Positions 22,704-28,346 of a stretch of 28,346 bases of DNA are shown here, in pieces (the stretch's first letter is position 1; each line of letters begins with the position of its first letter). Under the pieces are notes generated by a model. That model had not been told where the DNA came from. It searched no databases and saw only the letters and a list, made by a program, of their open reading frames with translations. This stretch comes from CAZQYB01 sp964582985. GTDB taxonomy: Bacteria > Planctomycetota > Phycisphaerae > Sedimentisphaerales > Anaerobacaceae. The stretch spans positions 1 to 28,346 of the forward strand of contig CAZOUM010000040.1 of NCBI GenBank assembly GCA_964582985.1, written 5' to 3'. A program made the position numbers and the translations under genes.

Positions 22704-24026
22704 CTAACGACTATCCCGGTGCGACCGCGCCAACAGCCGTATCGGCACCTCATCTATCGGCAGAAGCTCCCGCAGCCGGCCGACAATAGACCGCCGACAC
22801 TGCTCATCAAACAGCCCCGGCCTGTTCACGAACATAAGTATCGTGACAGGGTTAACCGCAATCTGCGTCGCGTAATAAATCTTCGGCCGGCCGCCTTTGC
22901 CTTTAGCTCCGCCGACCTTCCCTTCCTTTACGATTTCAAACGCCTTGTTCAGCTTCGCAGTCGGTATCCACGTGGTGCTCTCCTTGAAAATCTCAGCCGC
23001 CAAATCCAGAACGCTCTGAACATTCTTCGCCTCAGTCGCCGTCGTAAAAGCTATCGGCGCGTATTTTAACCCCGGCAAAATCTTTGTCAAATAATCCTCA
23101 TAGTCACCGGTGACAGCAGTCTCCTTCGCAAGGTCCCACTTATTCACGACCAGTATGCAGCCCTTGCATTCGTCGGCGATGAACCGCGCCACCTTCTTAT
23201 CAACCTGCGAGACCGGTTCGGTCGCATCTATAAGAAGCAGCACAACATCGGCCCGACGAATCGACCCCGTCGCCCGAACATAGCTGTAAAACTCAATGCT
23301 GTCAGCCATCTTGCTCTTCTTTCTTATCCCCGCCGTGTCAATCACGACAATGGTCTTGCCGTCCTTTTCAAACCGCACGTCAACAGCGTCCCTCGTTGTC
23401 CCAGGCGTCTCGCTCACAATTACCCTCTCCGAACCCACCATAGCATTCACGAGCGTGCTCTTGCCGGTGTTCCGCTTACCCACTATCGCCACCTTCATCG
23501 CCGGCTCCGTCGGCTTTTTCGATTCTAAACCTGAAACCTTCTCGAAGATTCTGTCCAGCAGCACCGCCTTATTGAGATTGTTCTTCGCCGAAATGCACAG
23601 AAATTCCCCGAACCCCAGCTTTGAAAACTCCGCCGCTGCAGGAAACATCGTGGCCGTATCAGCCTTGTTTGCAACGCCAATAACGTCAAGCTCGTTTTCA
23701 CGCAGAAGCCGTCCTATCTGCGCATCCAACGGCACAAGTCCATCGCGAATATCCACCATAAAAACCACAAGATTCGCCGACTCAATTGCCTGCCGGATTT
23801 GCTGCTCGATATGCCCTCCCAAATCGTCCCTGTCAACAATCCCGTATCCACCGGTATCTATCAGTTCGAAGTAGCGGTCATCTCTGCCGATGATGGTGCT
23901 CACGCGGTCTCTCGTCACCCCCGCCGTCGGCTCAACGATACTTATCCGCTCGCCCGCCAGCGCATTCAGCAGGCTGCTCTTACCCACGTTCGGCCGACCA
24001 ATTATCGCAACCTTCCCCAAAGCCAT
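22704..24026 (-). CDS. der: Ribosome-assembly GTPase Der (EngA)
   Basis: A 440-residue cytoplasmic double-GTPase required for 50S subunit maturation. The first G domain has GRPNVGKSS (10-18), the effector threonine in GVTRD, DTGG (57-60), NKAD (120-123) and SAK. The second has GKRNTGKST (183-191), TPGTTRD, DTAG (230-233), NKWD (295-298). A C-terminal KH-like domain follows with the basic phrase GGRPKIYYATQ. Order, spacing and length are normal. The second P-loop reads KRNTG rather than the common RPNVG, with the GKST core intact. The ATG at 24026 has AGGAAT upstream. It precedes cstA on the same strand, but no functional link is evident. Confidence 0.96.
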   Translation of the reverse strand: MALGKVAIIGRPNVGKSSLLNALAGERISIVEPTAGVTRDRVSTIIGRDDRYFELIDTGGYGIVDRDDLGGHIEQQIRQAIESANLVVFMVDIRDGLVPLDAQIGRLLRENELDVIGVANKADTATMFPAAAEFSKLGFGEFLCISAKNNLNKAVLLDRIFEKVSGLESKKPTEPAMKVAIVGKRNTGKSTLVNAMVGSERVIVSETPGTTRDAVDVRFEKDGKTIVVIDTAGIRKKSKMADSIEFYSYVRATGSIRRADVVLLLIDATEPVSQVDKKVARFIADECKGCILVVNKWDLAKETAVTGDYEDYLTKILPGLKYAPIAFTTATEAKNVQSVLDLAAEIFKESTTWIPTAKLNKAFEIVKEGKVGGAKGKGGRPKIYYATQIAVNPVTILMFVNRPGLFDEQCRRSIVGRLRELLPIDEVPIRLLARSHRDSR

Positions 24027-24273
24027 AACTTATTCCTGTGCCCTAACTAAGAAAAACCAATTCTACCACAATCCCCGGGCATTTTGAAGCGCCAAACCGC
24101 CACGCTCATCGCGCTCTCATGTTTGTTGCGAAAAAAAGCCCTTGACTTTTCGCTTGCAATCCGTCAAAGTCATGGTAAATTTGTGCCGGTTAGAGGCATT
24201 CTGCGAATTTCGTTGTTGCTATACCTAACTTGCAATAGACTGCACAAACTCAATGCAGGAGGTGTTCGAAGGG

Positions 24274-24945
24274 ATGGAACTAAATCGCCGCGAAGTTTGT
24301 CAACTGCTGGCCGGCGGCCCGGCCGCACTCGCCCTCCTGACAAATCCACTACTCGCTAAGGAGAAAAAAACTATGCGAAAAGTACTTTTACCCATAGGTG
24401 ACGGCTCTGAAGTCCTTGATACGATGTATGCCTACTACCGCATCGCCGAGGACGACTTCGAGGTCGTCGTCGCAGGTCCCGAGGCCCGTTTCTATCATCT
24501 GGTTGTACACGAGACTCCGCCCAATACAGACGTGCCCTGGGACATCACACGCGAGCTGCCCGGCTATCACTTAAAAGCCACCATCGCCTTTAAAGACGTG
24601 AACCCGCGCGACTATGCCGGCCTGTATGTCTCCGGCGGCCGGGCGCCCGAATATCTGCGATATAACCAGGACCTGATGCGGATTACGCGTCATTTCTTTG
24701 AAGCTAACAAGCCGGTCGCTACCCTCTGCCACGGCGTCGAAATCCTCAGCGCCGCCGGCGTCATTCGCGGCCGAAAGTCCACCACAATACCAAAATGTGC
24801 TATGGACGTCGAACAGGGCGGCGCAAAATACACCGGGCAGCGATGCATCGTTGACGGCAACCTCGTCTCCGCCCAGGGCAAAAAAGACCTCGCCCTCTTG
24901 CTAAGGGCCTTTATGAAAATGCTAAACGCTTCAAAAGCCAAATAA
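24274..24945 (+). CDS. DJ-1/PfpI-family protein with a Tat-like signal
   Basis: A 223-residue protein of the DJ-1/PfpI superfamily. From residue about 34 it shows the alpha/beta core: MRKVLLPIGDGSE, FEVVVAG, DYAGLYVSGGRAPEYLR with Glu126, and the nucleophile elbow ATLCHGVEIL with Cys152-His153. These residues are arranged as in PfpI-type proteases, glyoxalases or deglycases. Before the core, MELNRREVCQLLAGGPAALALL carries a twin arginine and a hydrophobic stretch, suggesting Tat export of a folded protein, though the hydrophobic segment is short. The ATG at 24274 was chosen over 24253 because GGAGG lies about 11 bases before it and the twin arginine is then near the N terminus. The reaction catalysed is not known. 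A hairpin terminator follows. Confidence 0.82.
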   Translation: MELNRREVCQLLAGGPAALALLTNPLLAKEKKTMRKVLLPIGDGSEVLDTMYAYYRIAEDDFEVVVAGPEARFYHLVVHETPPNTDVPWDITRELPGYHLKATIAFKDVNPRDYAGLYVSGGRAPEYLRYNQDLMRITRHFFEANKPVATLCHGVEILSAAGVIRGRKSTTIPKCAMDVEQGGAKYTGQRCIVDGNLVSAQGKKDLALLLRAFMKMLNASKAK

Positions 24946-24964
24946 CCTTCGCCGAAGTATCTAC

Positions 24965-24990
24965 CCCTGCGTTCCACGCGGGGTTCTTTC
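24965..24990 (+). terminator. Terminator-like hairpin after the DJ-1/PfpI gene
   Basis: CCCTGCG (24965-24971) pairs with CGCGGGG (24977-24983) with one G-T pair and a five-base loop; TTCTTTC follows. It begins 19 bases after the stop. A second perfect hairpin, CGTCGCCG / CGGCGACG with a three-base loop, lies at 25000-25018 without a T-run. Confidence 0.45.
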
Positions 24991-25025
24991 TCGTTTAGCC
25001 GTCGCCGGCACGGCGACGTAACATT

Positions 25026-25131
25026 TGTCATTCTCGCGAAGAGCCTGCCCTGAGCGAATTTATACTGAGCTTCGTCGAAGTAGTCGAAAGGCTTGCCCCT
25101 ACTGTCATTCTGAGCGCAGCGAAGAATCTCC
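25026..25131. repeat. Dispersed CATTCTGAGCG-type repeat, two units
   Basis: TGTCATTCTCGCGAAG (from 25026) and TGTCATTCTGAGCGCAGCGA (from 25103) are related units separated by a segment containing TGAGCTTCGTCGAAG. In translation they give CHSERSEESP-type strings that I recall as frequent false proteins in many bacterial phyla. Treated as a non-coding dispersed repeat. Confidence 0.55.
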
Positions 25132-25165
25132 CCGAAATACCGTCGCGAAGCGACCGCAACCCAAA

Positions 25166-25207
25166 ATCGAGCATCGAGAATCAAGTATCGAGCATCGAGA
25201 ATCAAGT
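25166..25207. repeat. Tandem 21-bp repeat (two exact copies)
   Basis: A 21-base unit beginning ATCGAGCATCGAGAATC occurs twice without a gap (25166-25186 and 25187-25207), followed by three bases of a third copy. It ends just before the stop of the dockerin-like gene on the opposite strand. Confidence 0.85.
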
Positions 25208-25212
25208 ATCTC

Positions 25213-25641
25213 TTATCTTAACGGCCAATCATACGGGCAATATTCGAGCCACTCATCGACAAAGGCTTCCAAATCAAACCAGTTGACAATATCATCCTCA
25301 TACAAGTCAGCAGGAATGTCACTTCCCGTCTCCAGCCAGTAGTCGGCGAACCTCGCAAAGTGGTGGAAATCGACGAAACATAAAGGCCCGCCGGGCCAAA
25401 AACCGCCGAGCAGCTCATATTGACCACCATCCGAGTACGCCGCATCCGGCTGACCTATCGTGCCCATAAGCACATACGGCCCACCGCTGCTCGTCCCACC
25501 GCCACTATCAATTGTATACCAGCTAACCTTGTACTGCCCGGCGCCATTGGCCAAGGCCACTAACACCAGCAAGACCAGCAATATCAGCAGCAGGCTCAGA
25601 TGGCCTTTTCGACATGTCGCATCAAAACTGATAATTTTCAT
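25213..25641 (-). CDS. Short secreted protein with a dockerin-like C terminus
   Basis: A 142-residue exported protein. The ATG at 25641 (MKIISFDATC) has AGAGGTG upstream and opens a signal peptide rich in leucine ending at ANG. The mature part begins YKVSWYTIDSGGGTSSGGPYV and contains GTIGQPDAAYSDGGQYELLGGFWPGG, a phrase I recall in many small secreted proteins of Phycisphaerae. The C terminus has two helix-loop units, DFHHFARFADYWLE and DDIVNWFDLEAFVDEWLEYC. They are spaced like dockerin type I repeats, although the calcium-loop aspartates are incomplete. It may dock to a surface or cell-bound complex, which is inference. Its 5' leader overlaps copy 1 of the 29-bp repeat at 25658. Confidence 0.75.
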   Translation of the reverse strand: MKIISFDATCRKGHLSLLLILLVLLVLVALANGAGQYKVSWYTIDSGGGTSSGGPYVLMGTIGQPDAAYSDGGQYELLGGFWPGGPLCFVDFHHFARFADYWLETGSDIPADLYEDDIVNWFDLEAFVDEWLEYCPYDWPLR

Positions 25642-25657
25642 TGTCACACCTCTTGGG

Positions 25658-25686
25658 GAATTCCGGGGACACCATACTTAATTCCA
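25658..25686 (+). repeat. 29-bp repeat flanking the ATPase cassette, copy 1
   Basis: Begins GAATTCCGGGGACACCA and ends TTAATTCCA. It is identical over 29 bases to 27946-27974 and has the same orientation; after one mismatch the match resumes for CCGAT. GAATT and AATTC near its ends are inverted. The adjoining 25693-25808, containing TGTACCGTACCCC and a run of nine C, may be more of the same element. I recall very similar sequences beside REP-associated (Y1/RAYT-type) transposase genes, but none is present here. Confidence 0.85.
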
Positions 25687-25842
25687 CCCGATGTCTGCGT
25701 CCCCAAGCTCCGCACTAATTTAGCCCACCCGCTGTCCTCTATCAAAACCTATCATTAGCAAGCACAACTCAGCAAAAAATGTACCGTACCCCTTTAATTC
25801 CCCCCCCCAATGTTTCCAAGCCTTTATCGCTGGTGTTGGTGG

Positions 25843-26442
25843 TCATTGTAGTTTCTCATTCAAGATGCGTTTCGCGCGTTGAAAGGCCGGCAAGTGACTT
25901 TCCATCGTTTCAGGTTTCAGTTTGCCCAGTATCTCGAAGGAACGCTTGCCTTTCTGGTAGGCGTTGGAGCAGTTGCGCGTTGCATGTTTCAGTCCCTCCT
26001 GAATGTCCTGCCGATTACTTTGCTCAAGACTGCTCAGCGACGGCAATGCAGATTCCTGAAGGCTGCTGCCATAGTGTTGTCCGAGGGTATCGCGGTCGGC
26101 GACGATCCAACTCTCCATACACGTTGTCATGAACAACACCTGTTCGTCATCAGCCCCATCCGGCCGTTCCCAACGGTCGCAATTCCTGAGGTGATCCCAG
26201 GTCTCTTCGGGATTGCTCACGGGCTCCTCACTATCGATCAACATGGCCACATATTCCGCCTTGTTGCTCTCATGCGCCGTCTTGAAGTCGCTATACGCTG
26301 CTGAACGACTGCCGCACGCCACCAATCGAGGCATCCGCCTGGAGAAACCGCACCGTTCCAGCAGCTGCCGAAACCCTTGCCGGCATCGCACGTGAAGCTC
26401 CTTTGAATCCCCGCCACCTTCTATGTAGATGTACGCTCTCAC
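25843..26442 (-). CDS. DUF4276-type protein, partner of the AAA ATPase
   Basis: A 199-residue cytoplasmic protein matching the DUF4276 pattern. It has an N-terminal strand RAYIYIEGGGDSKEL (Glu8 and Asp12), SDFKTA, a second strand YVAMLIDSEEP (Asp70 and Glu72) and FMTTCMESWIVADRDTL (Glu110). An early Glu plus a later Asp-x-Glu pair recalls TOPRIM-type metal sites, as in the RloB and AriB partners of defence ATPases, but this resemblance is inference. The start is the GTG at 26442: it overlaps the ATPase stop by four bases (GTGA), has a perfect AGGAGG nine bases upstream, and removes eleven residues from the longer open frame. This arrangement indicates translational coupling and a fixed ratio with the ATPase. 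The downstream half is charged and helical. Nuclease or other toxic activity is not shown. Confidence 0.8.
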   Translation of the reverse strand: MRAYIYIEGGGDSKELHVRCRQGFRQLLERCGFSRRMPRLVACGSRSAAYSDFKTAHESNKAEYVAMLIDSEEPVSNPEETWDHLRNCDRWERPDGADDEQVLFMTTCMESWIVADRDTLGQHYGSSLQESALPSLSSLEQSNRQDIQEGLKHATRNCSNAYQKGKRSFEILGKLKPETMESHLPAFQRAKRILNEKLQ

Positions 26443-27644
26443 CAGCGCGTGCCTCCTATCTCGCCCTTGAGCCACAATTGGCCAAGACGGTACTTATCCA
26501 GCCATTGGGTAAGTTCCTTGCTGTCCAGGCGCTGCATCCGGGTTCTGCCGTCCTGCTTCTCGCAGACTATTACCGATTCTGGGGTTTCGGTTAGAGCATC
26601 TACCAGAATGTCTGAATGCGTCGTGACAATCAACTGACAACGTTCTGACGCCGACAACATCAGTTTTGCCAGATTGGGCAACACATCGGGATGCAAGCCC
26701 AGCTCCGGCTCTTCTAAACAAACCAACGGTGGTGGATCAGGGTGACAGAGAATTGCAAGCAGGCACAAATATCGCAGTGTGCCGTCAGAGAGTCTTGTAG
26801 CAGGTATGCTGTATTTACTCTCCATCATAAGGAGTTGCACCCATCCTCCACCAATATCGATATCGAAATCTTTGATTTCAGGATAGAGCGAGGACAAAGC
26901 TCCGACCAATTCCTGCCGGACATGGCGACGTAGATAGTTTAGCACCAAGGCCAAGTTCTCGTAGCTTTCTAACAAATACTCCTTGGGAAGGTCAGCTTTC
27001 TGCGCCTGCCGTGGAGCCGTATATCGACCAAAGGTCCATTCACGATAAAGCCGAAAACGTGCATAAGTATCTGCCAGATAGGATAGGACCGGATAGCGTT
27101 CCGGGTCTCTCACTTGTGAAAGAACGGATTCTTCTGGATTAATGGTTTCTCTTGACAACTGCCTCTCTTCGCCCTCCTCCTCTCCCAATGTAACTGTCGT
27201 TCCATATTGTGGTTTCTCTTTCAGGCGAATATGCCCCCGATCGTTTCGATAGAAGAAAAAGGGGTCATAATACCCAGGGAAGGCGTCTTTGTTCTCAATT
27301 CGTTCCCCTGTCACCTCAAACCGCTTACCGTGCTCCACAAACGAGAAACTGTGCCGGATCGGCATTTCTTCTTGTTCAGGATACCTAATAACCGCCTCTA
27401 TAGTGGCGGTTGGGCTCTTCGCTCCTTTCCATAGCCAATCGCTCACGCCACCGGCCTCTTTGACAGGTGCGGACAGGTCTTTTGGCGCCGAGCGCAGCAG
27501 ACTGATTGCCTCCAATAGATTGGATTTCCCGGAGCCGTTAGGGCCAATCAATACGTTCAACGACCTCAGCGGAATCGGCTTTGTGTCTGGTCCGAAAGAA
27601 AGAAGGTTCCTCAAAACCAGCTCGACCAGCAACGGTTCTTTCAT
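26439..27644 (-). CDS. AAA/SMC-type ATPase (AAA_21/AAA15) of a two-gene defence-like unit
   Basis: A 401-residue cytoplasmic ATPase of the ABC/SMC-related OLD-like class. It opens LVELVLRNLLSFGPD, the strand that precedes Walker A IGPNGSGKS (33-41). A long middle part with charged helices follows. Near the C terminus are the ABC-type signature RLSDGTLRYL (284-293), Walker B LVCLEEPELGLHPD (307-320) with paired catalytic acids, and the switch histidine TTHS (341-344). All ATPase residues are intact. The ATG at 27644 has AAGGAA seven bases upstream and matches the usual start of the family; a TTG at 27692 would add 16 residues that overlap the small ORF upstream. In RloA, AriA and related systems such ATPases sense phage and control a partner protein; here the partner would be the overlapping DUF4276 gene. 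Confidence 0.88.
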   Translation of the reverse strand: MKEPLLVELVLRNLLSFGPDTKPIPLRSLNVLIGPNGSGKSNLLEAISLLRSAPKDLSAPVKEAGGVSDWLWKGAKSPTATIEAVIRYPEQEEMPIRHSFSFVEHGKRFEVTGERIENKDAFPGYYDPFFFYRNDRGHIRLKEKPQYGTTVTLGEEEGEERQLSRETINPEESVLSQVRDPERYPVLSYLADTYARFRLYREWTFGRYTAPRQAQKADLPKEYLLESYENLALVLNYLRRHVRQELVGALSSLYPEIKDFDIDIGGGWVQLLMMESKYSIPATRLSDGTLRYLCLLAILCHPDPPPLVCLEEPELGLHPDVLPNLAKLMLSASERCQLIVTTHSDILVDALTETPESVIVCEKQDGRTRMQRLDSKELTQWLDKYRLGQLWLKGEIGGTRW

Positions 27645-27663
27645 GTTCCATTCCTTCCGAAGA

Positions 27664-27789
27664 TTAAGCGTGTTCGGTACTTTTTTGAGCAAGCGGCCAT
27701 TTTTCTTTTTTATGACGCTCGATGACTTCTCTCACGACCTCGGTCATAGCCAAAAGAGCTTTGTCTTGCAAAGATAACCGTTTCTTCAT
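27664..27789 (-). CDS. Small ORF (41 residues) upstream of the ATPase gene
   Basis: An ATG at 27789 opens a 41-residue frame: MKKRLSLQDKALLAMTEVV, then REVIERHKKEKWPLA, then QKSTEHA and stop, 19 bases before the ATPase ATG. AAGGA lies about 12 bases before the start. The sequence is a charged amphipathic helix with the phrase ALLAMTEVVREVIERHKK. I believe similar short proteins precede ATPases of this kind, usually continuing after PLA with a WRDGK-like strand; this copy diverges at exactly that point, at a run of six A, so a frameshift or a shortened form is possible. It is below the usual length cut-off. It could be a regulator, an antitoxin-like partner, or a leader peptide. Confidence 0.5.
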   Translation of the reverse strand: MKKRLSLQDKALLAMTEVVREVIERHKKEKWPLAQKSTEHA

Positions 27790-27815
27790 ATGCCGCTGAT
27801 CCTTTGAACAATAGT

Positions 27816-27844
27816 GTTATATGAACTTTGAGCGATAATCTTCA
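27816..27844 (-). promoter_or_regulatory. Possible promoter of the small ORF-ATPase-DUF4276 unit
   Basis: On the minus strand TGAAGA (27844-27839), 17 bases, then TATAAC (27821-27816). The -10 is good and the -35 poor. The start would be near 27809, about 20 bases before the small ORF, consistent with one transcript for all three genes. Confidence 0.35.
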
Positions 27845-27928
27845 CTTTACCATGTTTGCCCTCCGCTATCAATATTTGTACAGCCAGAATTGTAACGCCT
27901 CTGTCACATTCAGGCCACTCAAGAATCC

Positions 27929-27974
27929 GAATTCCGGGGACACCAGAATTCCGGGGACACCATACTTAATTCCA
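27929..27974 (+). repeat. 29-bp repeat, copy 2, preceded by a 17-bp partial copy
   Basis: The full 29-base unit at 27946-27974 equals 25658-25686. The first 17 bases of the unit also occur at 27929-27945, directly in front, giving a partial tandem. With copy 1 it brackets the three-gene ATPase unit as a direct repeat 2.26 kb apart. Confidence 0.85.
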
Positions 27975-28346
27975 GCCGATATCCACATCCTGATACCCTG
28001 TTTACCTGATATCCTTCTGTGCCTTTTTATGCCTTAGGTATTCGCGGCTAATAAAACACCGTTTTCGCCGGCTTCACAAATGGGGTCCTATTTTATTGGG
28101 AACCCGACGGATAAGGCAGGGCCTTTCGCAGAAGCTTGCTTTGAGGAAAGGTATGGCCAAAGACGCCAAAGCTGGCCTAAAGAATCCGCGTAATCCGTGA
28201 AACTTGTGCCCGCGGTATCTGGGGCTTAAAAAACCAAAAACCCCCCATGCCCCCCAAATTAACAAAATGTTAATTTTAAAAAGTGCTAATTTTTACAATT
28301 CTGTTCGGCACAACAATTGCTCTCTGGTTTGGGGGGGGAGGAAAAA
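27975..28346. other. Gene-free end of the window with a perfect inverted repeat
   Basis: No gene is supported. AAATTAACA (28256-28264) and TGTTAATTT (28268-28276) form a perfect 9-bp inverted repeat with loop AAA, probably a hairpin. The words AATCCGCGTAATCCGTGA near 28181 resemble common dispersed repeats. The window ends in a run of eight G followed by AGGAAAAA. Confidence 0.45.

Noticed and set aside
23296..23874. A 192-residue plus-strand frame antisense to der
   Set aside because: Shadow of a highly conserved gene; composition rich in Ser, Thr and Ile, with no ribosome site.
25800..25808. Run of nine C as a phase-variation tract
   Set aside because: It lies in non-coding repeat DNA and not in a reading frame or between promoter boxes.
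18226..28095. The 12-mer GGGTCCTATTTT shared by about 18230 and 28083
   Set aside because: Dozens of 12-base matches are expected by chance in a window this long, and the flanks do not align.

Overview
The window reads as a piece of a Planctomycetota genome, most likely a Phycisphaerae / Sedimentisphaerales-type metagenome-assembled genome. Evidence: a run of PEP-CTERM secreted proteins, a short secreted dockerin-like protein of a type I associate with that class, DJ-1/PfpI and GH130 genes, and many short dispersed and heptameric repeats between genes. This placement rests on protein character and was not tested phylogenetically. No rRNA, tRNA, CRISPR array or intact insertion sequence was found.

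Layout. 1-602: non-coding repeat mosaic ending in a good sigma70 promoter for a GroES-like gene (603-923). 1056-4555: five secreted-protein genes on the minus strand, four with C-terminal PEP-CTERM sorting signals. 5101-6327: an AlaC-like aminotransferase. 6715-8326: a promoter with a perfect 14-bp palindrome, then a membrane protein, a winged-helix regulator and an exported GyrI-like protein. 8434-12371 (minus): guaB, guaA and a PAP2 phosphatase, i.e. the GMP branch of purine synthesis plus an envelope phosphatase. 12565-14463 (minus): a polytopic membrane protein with TPRs. 14667-16861: an MsbA-like ABC exporter carrying an extracytoplasmic PDZ-like insert. 17113-18072: a GH130-type glycoside phosphorylase or hydrolase. 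18397-20900: a consensus promoter, a small lipoprotein, a CdaA diadenylate cyclase and a YbbR/CdaR-like partner, i.e. a c-di-AMP synthesis locus. 20854-24026 (minus): a CstA transporter and the ribosome-assembly GTPase Der. 24274-24945: a DJ-1/PfpI protein with a Tat-like leader. 25213-25641 (minus): a short dockerin-like secreted protein. 25843-27789 (minus): a compact unit of a 41-residue ORF, an AAA/SMC-type ATPase and a DUF4276-type protein. 27790-28346: non-coding repeats.

The most notable region is the end of the window. The ATPase/DUF4276 pair is translationally coupled (4-base overlap, strong Shine-Dalgarno), is preceded by a small ORF missed by length cut-offs, and lies between two same-orientation copies of an exact 29-bp repeat 2.26 kb apart. 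It resembles the two-gene ATPase-plus-nuclease-like arrangement of RloAB/PARIS-type phage-defence systems and is the best candidate here for an uncharacterised system. Other points are an exact 50-bp repeat at two sites 16.8 kb apart, one of which supplies the C-terminal tail and stop of a PEP-CTERM protein; the PDZ-containing ABC exporter; the altered DGA motif of CdaA; and the palindrome at the start of the regulator operon.

Start codons were chosen from Shine-Dalgarno spacing and the position of signal peptides, so several genes are shorter than their longest open frame. All family assignments come from motif recognition by eye; no database search was run.
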